Shown piece after piece: positions 20,501 through 30,495 of a stretch of 64,000 bases of DNA. The DNA is taken from assembly GCA_020466095.1 (NCBI GenBank), contig CM035806.1, forward strand, positions 129,170,734-129,234,733, read 5' to 3'. Source of the stretch: Chlorops oryzae (taxonomy: Eukaryota > Arthropoda > Insecta > Diptera > Chloropidae). The notes beneath the pieces were generated by a model that was not told the origin of the DNA, made no database searches, and worked only from the letters and a program-made list of their open reading frames with translations. Each line of letters opens with the position of its first letter. Within the stretch, counting starts at the first letter, position 1. Both the position numbers and the translations under genes were made by a program.

Positions 20501-20992
20501 AACATCCCTGCAGGAAATTTCAATAGTGATTCTATACTCTTTCACTAATGACCGCGTCGACAGTACTACTGACCAGCTATACCCGCGGCAATGCTTTGCG
20601 CTATAGACATTTAACATTGAGTTGTCATTGAATGTCGACAGTAGACCTAAAAACTATTGACGAACTAGTGACGTCGGTACTATTATGTAGACAAAAGGAG
20701 TACTTTTTCCCTAGTCACCAGTAATTAATATATATATTTATACCTTCCGCTTTCAATAAAAATAGCTTGCTTTTAAGTTTTAACGAGTCTAACTTGTTCA
20801 ATTTTGCGGCACATTTTACAAGGAGACACGTTGTTGACATGGTCAATGGAGATGAACTATATCTCTTGACAGTACAGTTTCTCTAATGACACCGCCTATA
20901 AATACTGTTGACGTTGTCACTAGTTCTCTTGTCTATATTGACGTCAATATAGACATGGGGCCATATGGCGACAGACTTCCTGCAGGGATGTT
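20501..20992. mobile_element. MITE, AACATCCCTGCAGGAA family
   Basis: Inverted ends AACATCCCTGCAGGAA and TTCCTGCAGGGATGTT. The interior has repeated GTCGACAGTA/TTGACGTC-type motifs (20556, 20634, 20909, 20938). TSD not resolved. Confidence 0.6.
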
Positions 20993-21071
20993 GAACGCAC
21001 ATTGAGTTTTCCGGCGTGAGATGTTCGCAAATTGAATGTCCTATCATCGATTTAATAGACGTTATCGCGTC

Positions 21072-21120
21072 AAAAAAAAAAAAAAAAAAAAAACAGCAGC
21101 AGGGAGCAGGGATCGAACCC
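21072..21120 (-). other. A-run next to a pol III B-box-like sequence
   Basis: About 22 A residues (T run on the minus strand) lie beside GGGATCGAACC (21109-21119). On the minus strand this reads GGTTCGATCCC, a perfect B box, followed by the T run. No A box was found upstream, so at most a 3' fragment of a tRNA-derived SINE. Confidence 0.3.
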
Positions 21121-21317
21121 GCCGACCTTGTTTTTTACCAGAATTCATATCAAAATTAAAGTTATCTTCTCAACTTTTCGTTCAATTTTTAAATAAACGA
21201 TAAGTTTTTCTCTATGGTTTCAATACGACAATCTTCTTGGATAAAACCCATAGAGAAGTCTTATTGTTTTTCTTCCATTTTATGTGGTATCGTTTTCTCA
21301 AATTTAAAGATGGTCAT

Positions 21318-22675
21318 ATGAGAAAAAGGTCTGATAGGGACCAGGCCAAGAAAATAAAGATAAATGAACAGTGTCGATCCAGTGAGGATGAGGCCAATCC
21401 TGGCTATGCTTCCCCAAATTAAGACTTCGTGGAGGTGCCATGTCAAAAATGTGGTGTCTGATAACTCTCTAGATCCTTCGAGTTCAATGCTCAATCTAAC
21501 CTATACAACACCTTATAATATAAAGTCCTTAAAACTAAATGAGGGTCTAAATGAGTACCCAACAAATACATCCACAAAAATAAGCAACGAGACCAAGAAG
21601 TATATTGCACATTATCTAAATGTCTTTCTGGGCATCCCGTTTGGGCTTTTTGATACCTCTAACAGCGACTCTCTGAAAAATAAAAGAGATCGAAATGGGC
21701 TGTTCCTCAAGAGAAAATTAGCTGAATGCAAAGTCAATGATTTCAAATCGGTTTGTTCAGTGGGTAAATTTGTATTCAAAGTTTTCTTCTCAAGTATCGA
21801 AGAGGTAAACAAGGTTGTTTCAAATTTGATGATTAATAAAATAGGGATTCGTGCGTTCATCCCAATATCAGCTTATGTCTCATATGGAGTCGCTAGGTGT
21901 ATTCCGTTGGAATACAGTGACAACGAAATTGTGGAGGAAGCCGAATTGGATATAAAAATCCTGTCGGTCCAACGGTTTAATAGGAAAATAGAAGGCTCTA
22001 ACGATCCCCAGGTCACTGGTACCATAAAAATTGGGTTTCTTGGAAATCACGTCCCTAAATCTATCACGATTGACAGGACTTTTGTGCGTATTGAGGTTTA
22101 CATCCCTACTTTAAAAGAATGCCACAACTGTGGACGCATTGGACACTCTACTAAGACTGAAAAAGACAAATGCCCGACTTGGAGTAGAGAGTCGGACATT
22201 ATAACCGTGAAAACTATTAAAAAAAGTCTCAAGGAGACAAGCTATCGGATTGGTAACTGGCAACTCGGACCAAAATCGTTTTAATCTGCTCATGACTGAC
22301 GAAGAAGAATTTCCAAATCTGCCAAATAATGATAATTCATACAACTGTGATGACTTGGTAAACCGCGCCAAGACCAAAAGCCCATACAGTCAGGTTGTTC
22401 GGACGCAAACCATAGCGCGTAAGCTAAACAAAACTGTTCCCGTCTTTAACTCACAACCCATGGTGCCCCTTTACAGCCCCAAGGTCAAATATACTCCTGT
22501 GTCGTCATCGCTTCCTCCGAGGATTAATCGTACACAACAAAGGGCGGATTCTCTACATCAAACTAATCTTGAGTCAAACGATTTCGAAACACTGTTTACT
22601 CAAATAACCAAAATACTTCAATCACTATGTAAAAAATTACAGGATGAAGCCCTGATTGAGGAGTGTGTAAAATAG
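21318..22675 (+). pseudogene. LINE (Jockey/I-like) ORF1, gag-like, frameshifted
   Basis: The protein is spread over three frames: an N-terminal basic piece (RKRSDRDQAKKIK, to about 21420), the main piece 21424-22255, and a C-terminal piece to the stop at 22675 (QNRFNLLMTDEEEFPNLP ... LCKKLQDEALIE). The main piece holds an RRM-like region, the VQRFNRKI...VTGTIKIGF strands and a CCHC knuckle (CHNCGRIGHSTKTEKDKC). This is the nucleic-acid-binding ORF1 of Jockey/I-type non-LTR elements. At least two frameshifts (about 21420 and 22255) make it a pseudogene. Endonuclease/RT sequence is not recognisable downstream; ATCGAT-rich sequence and a hAT element follow. Confidence 0.75.
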
Positions 22676-22805
22676 CTCTTTAATTTACCGGCCGTCAGTA
22701 ATGACCATAGACGGATCACGCGATCCAACAATTTAATTGAATATGAAGATCTTTTATAATTTTCAATCCCTAACAGCAAATATTGACAATATTGACTTTT
22801 TCGAT

Positions 22806-22880
22806 GTTTTTTATCGATGCAATGCATCGAGGCTATGCATCGATATCTTCCGATGCATCGGTTGAAAACATCGATGTTTA
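22806..22880. repeat. ATCGAT/GCATCGA-rich palindromic patch
   Basis: Dense overlapping TCGATG, GCATCGA and ATCGATGT motifs, like the cores of the hAT MITEs at 6969-7251 and 7633-9498, but without paired TIRs here. Confidence 0.5.
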
Positions 22881-23165
22881 TCACAATCGAGTACTTTAAT
22901 GCAGGATTCGAAAAGCCTGGATTTTTTTCATTCAAAAGGCTGAAGCTGAGCTGCGGCTGTGAAAATTTAATCAGCCGCAGCCACAGCCGTAGCTTCAAAA
23001 GCAAATCAAATGGCTGAAGCTGAGCTGCGGCTGTGTAAATTTCAACAGCTCAGCCACAGCTCAGCTTAAGCCGTTTGAAAGAATATTGAACGGCTGCGAT
23101 TTAACAAATACACAAAATAAATAAAACAAAGTAGTACATTAAAAAAGCAAACAATAATTTTAGTT

Positions 23166-23300
23166 TGTATGTGTATACAGTTATTTAATCGAAGGAGTTT
23201 AGCTATCTTGACGAAGTTCGGTATGGAGATGCAGGGCAACATGAGTAATATTAAGTTCGATATTGGGCATGATCGGACCATTTTTTCGGGTACCTCCAGT
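23166..23300. repeat. Dispersed fly repeat, fragment
   Basis: Matches 18478-18612: TATACAGTT, ATCGAAGGAGTTTAGCTATC, GATCGGACCATTTTTT, GGTACCTCCAGTAC in the same order. Confidence 0.6.
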
Positions 23301-23582
23301 ACAAACTGCGATTCCTATTTCTTTTTCATTTTCAAAATAGTTCAATAAAATATTTCCATAATTCTTCCGCGGAGCCATCGTATATTTTTCAACTTTTAAG
23401 TTTTTATAGTATAGCAACTAACTGTCAAATTTAATTTATTTTCCTTTCAGTGCTGTCATTTCTAAAATTCAGTTTTCACCAAAGGATATTAAAAATTCCC
23501 CTCGTTTTACAATTACACAAAATAAACCATTCGAATTATCTTATTTCTTTAGGATTATTGTTGCTTTTACTATACAACCCTT

Positions 23583-24301
23583 TGTTGTGATTCGCGATCT
23601 CGCTTAGACTCACAAACATATTTTTCCTCCTCCATCTACACGCTCGCAAATTAAATCAAAACAACAAAGTGCACATCAAGCATAAACAAAAGGAAAGAAA
23701 GTTAAAAGAACCAAAAGCGTCGCGAGAACGTTTATGCAATCAACCTAAGCCAACAAAGACAAGATCGTACCTGAAGTTCAATGGCTGGCAACAACAACAA
23801 GATATTCGCAGCTCAATCGTCAGCAACAACAACTATCAAGACTAGCTTGTGCATAATGGCAACAACAACAGCGGGCTATTCAGCGAGTCAGCAGGGCAGT
23901 GACTTTTCGGCAAACTAAAGTGCAGTCTACGCGGAAAATCCTAACCACGGACGCACTTACAAATATGCAATACAGCAGTTACCGAAAATGTCAGTGCATC
24001 GATATCAACCGATAATGATTGATCAGACGGAAAGTGTCATCGAAGCAATTTCGCCCTATAAATATCGATCCACGATGATTTCAACGGGACTTCTGCACAC
24101 GTACTCATCCAAGGGCCACGACGTAGAAGTAACTAGTTCAAGGAATAGGAATATTTGTATTGAAAGTATAGGATTCATTTTGTTAAATAAAGGATTAAAA
24201 CCTATTTATTGGTGTTCTTTATTTAAACAAAGGAAAACAGGGACTATTATACGCTCGACGTTGTCTGAGCGCTTGGTACCCTACGTTGTAATTTAGTGAC
24301 A
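23583..24301 (+). repeat. LTR-like segment (low confidence)
   Basis: It begins TGTTGTGATTCGCG and ends TAGTGACA, with AACAACAAC-rich stretches, and AATAAAGG near 24187. Two consecutive hairpins CGCTCGAC-N-TGAGCGC occur at 24251-24275 and 24309-24331. No TSD was found, so ends are tentative. Confidence 0.3.
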
Positions 24302-24552
24302 TTTGTGCGCTCGACACAGCTTGAGCGCTGTGCCCACTATATTATAACACCTTACAAAGCTAGTCTAACTAGCGAAATCTTTCTAGAAATGTTTTCCATG
24401 ATTTTTGGCAACCTGAAAATATTAATTGAGCGCTACAAAGTTTAAAATTACACCTAATATAGCGAAAAACTCGTTCAATTGACAACACTGTTTCCTCTGC
24501 CCCCCCGTTTGACTCAGCTGCTGTTCGTTTTACGCAGCCACAGCGCAGCCTC

Positions 24553-25109
24553 AAGCTGCAATCATTCATGGCATAAGACGGCATAGCATAACATAGCATA
24601 ATCAGCTGGTTCTATCTATTCAATACATGTTGTATGCAAGTGGTCAGTGATGGCATAACATAACATAACAGAATAGAAGAAGCTGTAGAAAACAGATTTT
24701 TCTTATGCCTTCTTATGTAAGTTCGACCCCAGCTGATTTGAATTTGTGCTGCCAACTCCTTCCCAAAGCTGCCACATTTGCCCTTTTTATGAAAATCTTG
24801 AAAAGCCACAATTACTAATGTTGTAATATATTATAATAGTATTAAGCATATAATTTTTTATTAGAGCAAAATATATTTTATTACTTTTCGGCATGTTCCG
24901 AACTGATTTAAAAGCGTTTGTTAATTATTTCTTGAGAAATTGTGGAAATTATTTTTCCCCCTTTCCGCAATGTGCGCAAATTGCAACATTGCCTCTTCTG
25001 TGCTCTTATGTTTTCTTATGTCTTCACTGACTACTCAAAAAGCGCTTATGTTATTTTATGTTATGTTATGTTCTGTTATGCCGTCTTATGCCATGAATGA
25101 TTGCAGCTT
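24553..25109. mobile_element. TIR element with TTATG/CATAA repeats (557 bp)
   Basis: Long inverted ends begin AAGCTGCAATCATTCATGG and continue into CATAAGACGGCATA. Short-period CATAACATA/TTATGTTATG arrays follow on both sides. Flanks CAGCCTC/CAGCCTT (24546-24552, 25110-25116) match at 6 of 7 positions. Confidence 0.65.
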
Positions 25110-25427
25110 CAGCCTTAAAATTTAAACAAACGGCTGAGCTGTGGCTGAGCTGTTGAAATTTACACAGCCGCAGCTACAGCCACAGCTAGGTTTTTTGAAA
25201 ATTGGCTATTTGATAGTCAGCCAACAGCTATTTTTTAGTGCTTTAGCTGTTTGGCAGCCAGACTTTCGTACCCTGATTTAATGAATGATTTAAAAAACGA
25301 CTTTTCATGAAAACATTCTTATCCAGTTTTTTATTAAAAAGAAGGAAACGAATAACAGTATTCTCTGTTAATAAAATGTTAATTATAATAAAATCCAATT
25401 CTAAAAATGCCTGTTCTATGTCCAATG

Positions 25428-27267
25428 TTACTTTGGAAGGCTTTGTAAAAACAAAAGCTTATTCAAACGTTTGCCTTTCAATCTATTCCGTTGTTGATTG
25501 ACGATTTGTGCTGCTTTGGAAAATAAACGTTCAGATGGAACTGAAGTTCCCACCATGGTTAAGTATTTGTAAGCAATTGTGTGAAGTTTAGGAAGCTGAA
25601 TTTTCAGATCATTCCAAATTTCCAATGGGTTCTCATTAAGTCTTCCTATTGGACTGCGCAAGTAAATAGACAGATCGTCAGAAAAAGCATCGTCAGACTT
25701 CGTCGTTTTCGAGGTCTTGTAAAGTAATTTATGGTGATAATCCCACAAAGAATAATTATCTTCTAGTTTGTCAGACACATCTGAAGAATCAGATTCCTCG
25801 ACCTCATTTTGGATTGTAGCTTTCATTAATTCTTTGATTTTTGCCACAGCCAAAGAACAAGCTAGTGCATTTTTTTGAACCTCCGATCCAAAATCGTGGC
25901 TATGGCGAGGGGAGACACTCTCTCTATAGCACCCATTCTCTTGTTAATCTCTTTAAGAACCAGCGACTGCACTTCTTTGGCAAGAGATTCTTCGAGTTTA
26001 AGAGTCTTGATTTTCAAAGGAAGGCAATTGATAAGTGGTATTACTTTGCTGCTAGTGCAGTACTTATCACCTGACACATCCTTAGTTGCAGCTTCAATCG
26101 GTCGCAGAACTTTTAAAGCCGAAGAAAGTGTTGATAGATCTGACGCAGTAAGCATTGGCGGTGCATTTTTATGGCGAATGATTATGTTATTAACGATAGT
26201 GTGAAGCTCCAAAAATCTTTCGATCATGTAATAAGTACTGTTCCATCTTGTCGGGACCTCTTGTATTAATTTAGTTTCCTTCTGGGTTGCTTTACGTAAT
26301 TCGTTACTCGCTATATTGCTTTGTTTGAACCATGTCACAATGTTTTTGACTTTAGTTATTAAGTTTCGAAGCTCCGAACATTGTTGCACAGAATTTTGTG
26401 CCACCAAATTCAACGTATGCGAAAACATGGTATGTGTTTTTTTCCAAAAGCCAAATCAATGGCCCTTACCATGTTGGCGGCGTTATCAGTGACTACAGCT
26501 GAAACTTTATCTTTGTTTATACCCCATTCAGTACAAGTATTTATCAGCATTTCGGCTATATGTTCTGACGTATGACGTTCACTTGACTGGTACACTCCAA
26601 GAGTAATTGAAAAAAATTCATTACTAACACCAAAGTGTGCTGTTACTCCTAAAAACTTCTCATACTCATCGTTTCAGACCACATGTCAGTAGTAAGAGTA
26701 AGGTTTTCAATATTAGACAGCTTTTCTTTGAAGACTGTTGCTAATGCTGCGGATTTATCATCGACCCATCGAGTCAACGTCGTCTTATTAGGAAGTTTAT
26801 AGTGCGGCGCAATAACTTTAATCAAATTTCGAAAGCCTTCATTTTCAACAATACTAAATGGTTGATTGTCTTTACATATCATATATATTAGGGCATCATT
26901 TATTTTTAAGCTTTAATTTGTTCAAAGCTTGAAATGATCGATTTTTGGCGTTTTGGCGCCGAAGGACCAGGAACATTTTCATTTCCTTCTGAAGAGTCAG
27001 ATACTTCATCAGATTCTTTATTCGATTTTATTACATCAGCAGAGTTCGTTAACGGTAGCAAATCAGCAACTTTAGGAACTGTTTGTGTATTTTCATTATT
27101 AAAAGCCCAAAACGCAGACTTATGTACATTTTTTATGTGAAAATTAAATTAGTTGTATTTCCACAAGATTTTATGGCCTTTTGACACAGTTTACATTTTG
27201 CAGAATTACTGATTCCTTCAGTTTATTCGTAGAACTTCCAAACACTGCTCTTCTTGGAAGGCCCCAT
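25428..27267 (-). pseudogene. hAT (ZBED-like) transposase, frameshifted
   Basis: Segments on the minus strand line up as one transposase of about 610 residues. The ATG is at 27267 (MGPSKKSSVW), followed by a BED zinc finger (CKLCQ ... HIKNVH). Then come QPFSIVENEGFRNLI (about 26860), LTLTTDMWSETM with the first catalytic Asp, VSAVVTDNAANMVRAI with the second, TRWNSTYYMIERFLE, and a C-terminal dimerisation domain (YKYLTMVGTSVPSERLFSKAAQIV) to 25428. Defects: a stop at codon 15 (TAA; the paralogous copy has AAA), one frameshift in the BED finger near 27143, and shifts near 26655, 26415 and 25858. The Transib lies just 5' of the start. Confidence 0.85.
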
Positions 27268-27329
27268 CGCTTTGTGTAATAACCATTAAAAAAAGGGAAA
27301 TTCATTATAACTAGAGCTACAAATCGTCG

Positions 27330-29563
27330 CACAGTGTGCCGACTCCATACATTGCTTGGCAAAAAATAGAAGGAGTTGTCGTAGAGCAATGAAATTTGGC
27401 ATGGAGGTTTTTTTTTATAAAATTAAGAAATTTTGAAAAAATTTTAAAAATCCAACCACCCCAACCCCCACCCCCATGTAAAGGGGGGACCCAAATTCCG
27501 CAATTTTAGTCCTACAGACTTGAAATTTGGAGCAGAGCTTAAATTCATGCTCTAAAATTGGAAAAATTTAACTTGGGTGGGCTGTCACGCCCACTTTTTG
27601 TGCTACGCCTACTCAAAGTTGGGAGATACAGGGGTAATGAACCCCCTGCAAATCGTATAAAATTTTTATAAAAATTGATGAATTTCAATTTAATTGTAAA
27701 AATCAAACATGTTTTCAATAGAAAAATTTAAAAAGACCAGCCCAGCCTTGCCAAAGAAAAGAAAGCGAGGTGGAAAAAACAGTGAATTTCAATGTATAAA
27801 TCCCATATATTTGATACTGACGCTTACGTTATTCTTGAATTGTAGAGTTTTTTTATTTGATAAATTTCAAAGGAATAACTCACAATTAAATTTCTTTGCG
27901 TTTTTAACGTTCATATAAGGTGTAGTAAAAAGATATATAGCTTATTAAGCCATATAAAACTTGTAGTTATAATGCATATATCATCTAAATTAAAGAACAA
28001 AGTATTATTTGAAAGGCAATTAAGTTGAGTTTATTCTATTGGTTTTTTTTAAGAGATATTAAATTTTTACTTATGCTTTTTTAAGTGCAGCTATGTATAC
28101 ATATACATTTTTATTTAAATTTATTCTAAGATTTAATCATCTGAAGAGCTGCAGTTAGAATCTTCCGATAAAAAGTCTTCCAAATCTATTTCTAAACAAG
28201 AATCCGAATCCGTTTCATCTTTTTGTTCTACCAAAATATATGCTTTAATTTCTTCATTGGAGATCTTTCCTTTTTGCTTCAATTTTCTATATTTTGAAAT
28301 AAGTGGCTCCGAAGACAACAGTAAATTTTTTAAAACGTCTCTGTTAGCTGCCTCTCTGGAACATTTACGGGCTTTTTGCAATCTAGCATATCTGAATTCC
28401 TTATGCCGAGCCTCTAGTGCATCTTCCGACAGCATACCGATTGGGAGGGGAAAATGTTTTATAATGTCAATGCCATGACACAAAACTTTATGCACTGTAA
28501 CTGGCATATAGTACCAGTCATACAGTGTGATATACAAACTATATGTATTGTTTAGCAAAATACTAATAATGTTAAATAAGTTAAACTTCAACATTTTAGC
28601 CGTTGTGTTTGAATATACGCTTTCGAACTGTGTTCAATTGTTGGTAATTAGTGCATTTCCGCCTGTATTTTGGACCTTTACGAAAACTTGTATAACTCCG
28701 AAATCGCAACGAATTTTAATATAATTTTTTTTTTGTTTTTAGAAGATATCATAGGCAATAAAATATCAAAAATTTGAGGAGGTCATTTTTTAAAAAAATT
28801 TTTAAAAATCTTTTGAAATTTGCATAGTTTTTGCATTTTTCCCAATATTTTTACCTATTTCACATGCATATTTTTACATTGTTCAAACATTAACAAAAAC
28901 AATATAAATTATTAAATTTTAGGGTTTTTTTTTTTCATACAATATATATTTTGTATAAACTTATTTGCAAAATTTCCTGGTATTTGTTTGTATGTGCAAT
29001 TAATAATTTTATAACCTAATTTTAGTGCTCCATAACATTGAACATAAATCTGAAATCGCAACAAATTTGTTAAATTTTAACTTTTTTTATGATAAGCGCC
29101 TATTACTTAATAACATATAAAAAAATTAGAGAGGTCATATTTCGCATAATTTTTTTTTTCAATTTTGAAATTCTGTGAAATGTTCAATTTTTCAGTATTT
29201 CACATATTTTTTTAACAGTAATAATATTTTGTATATAATAATAATTTATATACACAAATACTTTTTTATGATTGTAAATAAGCTACACTTCAATTTGATA
29301 TATGATACTTGGGTATTTATAGTTGTATACTTACTCTTTATTCGATTTGAACCCGCGCATATGCAATAATTGTGCAAAACAACAAAAGTTCACATTTTGC
29401 ATAAGACAACTTCAAAGGCGTGTTGTGATCGCAAAACTAAAGATATCGGCAAGAAAATTTGGGAATTTCTAATTCAATGTATTCTCTAAGAATCCATAAA
29501 AAAAAATTATTCAAAATCTGCACTTTTATTTTTACTATTTTTGACCGCACTCGGCACACTGTG
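27330..29563. mobile_element. Transib element, left copy (2234 bp)
   Basis: TIRs are CACAGTGTGCCGA and TCGGCACACTGTG, the first seven bases being exactly the RSS-heptamer-like CACAGTG of Transib. Flanks CGTCG/CGCCG (27325-27329, 29564-29568) are GC-rich 5-bp duplications with one mismatch, as expected for Transib. It encodes only a C-terminal transposase remnant. An internal imperfect direct repeat (about 28640-28990 and 29030-29360) shares GAAATCGCAACRAATTT and GAG(G)AGGTCAT motifs. Confidence 0.85.
28133..28594 (-). pseudogene. Transib transposase C-terminal remnant (RAG1-related)
   Basis: About 125 residues resemble the end of Transib transposases: VHKVLCHGIDIIKHF, LPIGMLSEDALEARHKEF, REAANRDVLKNLLLSSEP, then an acidic tail. 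The Glu in LEARHKEF aligns with the third catalytic acidic residue of the Transib/RAG1 nuclease. Everything N-terminal, including both catalytic aspartates, is missing. The first about 30 residues of the open frame (from 28594) are AT-rich sequence, not family sequence. The right copy is broken at this motif. Confidence 0.75.
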
Positions 29564-30109
29564 CGCCGGTGTTCCGTGAAACGTTTTGCAGGACAATGTG
29601 GAACTACCGAATTTGTCGTATTACACAGCACTTCCTTAGACCCCTCTATAGTTCGGAACTTTTAACAAAAGGGTATCTTGTAGTCCGACAAATGAAACGG
29701 ACCCGCGAATATAGTTTTTAGTGACAAATTTTTGTAACCTAATTTTTGGACTTTCGCTTTCAATAACTCTCTAGCCCTTTAAGCTATCCAATATATTATT
29801 ATTTGTTTAACTATTGGACATGTCTCAATACTTCGGAACTTAGAAGTAGCGAAGTGGCCTTGTGTGTACTGAATGGCATGGCAAATTGCAAAAATATGAA
29901 ATTTGTTGTTTACTTTTTTTGACATCCGCGGATGCAGATGTAGGAAATAAAACTTTTATCAATACAGTGGGGTCTCGTTATAAGTCGTTTCTCGTGCCTA
30001 TAAAATCGACGTATAGCGAATCGACTTATAACGAATCAGTTTTTATATGATGAAATAAAATGAAATTTTCCTACAACTGGCATCACTGCTCTACCCGAGT
30101 AAAAAAAAG

Positions 30110-30420
30110 TGGGCCCGCAACGCGCCCGCAACACGCACAAAATTCATACGACCCCACAATGGGCCCGCAACACGCCCGAATATTTAGAAAAGAAACATAA
30201 GAATCGAAATTCCCGCAACACTTCCAAATTTTTAGAAAAATGCCTATATCGGGCCCGCAACGCACCCAAATTTTCAGAAAAATGCTTATATCGGGCCTGC
30301 AACGGGCCCGCAACGCGCCCAAATCATACTAAAGCGAGCCCAAATTTTTAGAAAAATGCCTATATCGGGCCCGCAACGGGCCCGCAACGCGCCCAAATCA
30401 TACTAAAGCTGGCCCAAATT
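30110..30420. repeat. Left subterminal repeat array of the CMC element
   Basis: About ten copies of GGGCCCGCAACGCGCCC-like units are separated by AAATTTTTAGAAAAATGCCTATATC or ATCATACTAAAGC. In CACTA-type elements such arrays bind the transposition accessory protein. Confidence 0.8.
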
Positions 30421-30495
30421 TTTAGCTTAAATTTTCAGGAAATAAATATTTGAATCGCATTTTTGTGAAATTATTTATTTATTAATTGTCCATTA

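Larger units (their letters stand above)
22902..25275. mobile_element. hAT-type element with GCTGAAGCTGAGC subterminal repeats
   Basis: The ends CAGGATTCGAAAAGCCTGG and (reverse complement) CAGGGTACGAAAGTCTGGC are related. The 8-bp flanks CTTTAATG/ATTTAATG (22894-22901, 25276-25283) differ at one base. AGCTGAGCTGCGGCTGTG-type repeats lie 40-200 bp inside both ends in inverted orientation (22942-23075; 25125-25185). The middle carries other repeats (23166-23300, about 23583-24301, 24553-25109) and no transposase. Confidence 0.7.

Noticed and set aside
26934..27140. 68-codon plus-strand ORF duplicated at 37972-38178
   Set aside because: Antisense shadow of the hAT transposase linker; duplicated only because the whole unit is.
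30110..30420. Regular GC-rich repeats with AT-rich spacers resembling a CRISPR array
   Set aside because: Units and spacers are both repeated, the array is mirrored at the other end of the transposon, and the setting is eukaryotic; these are subterminal transposon repeats.
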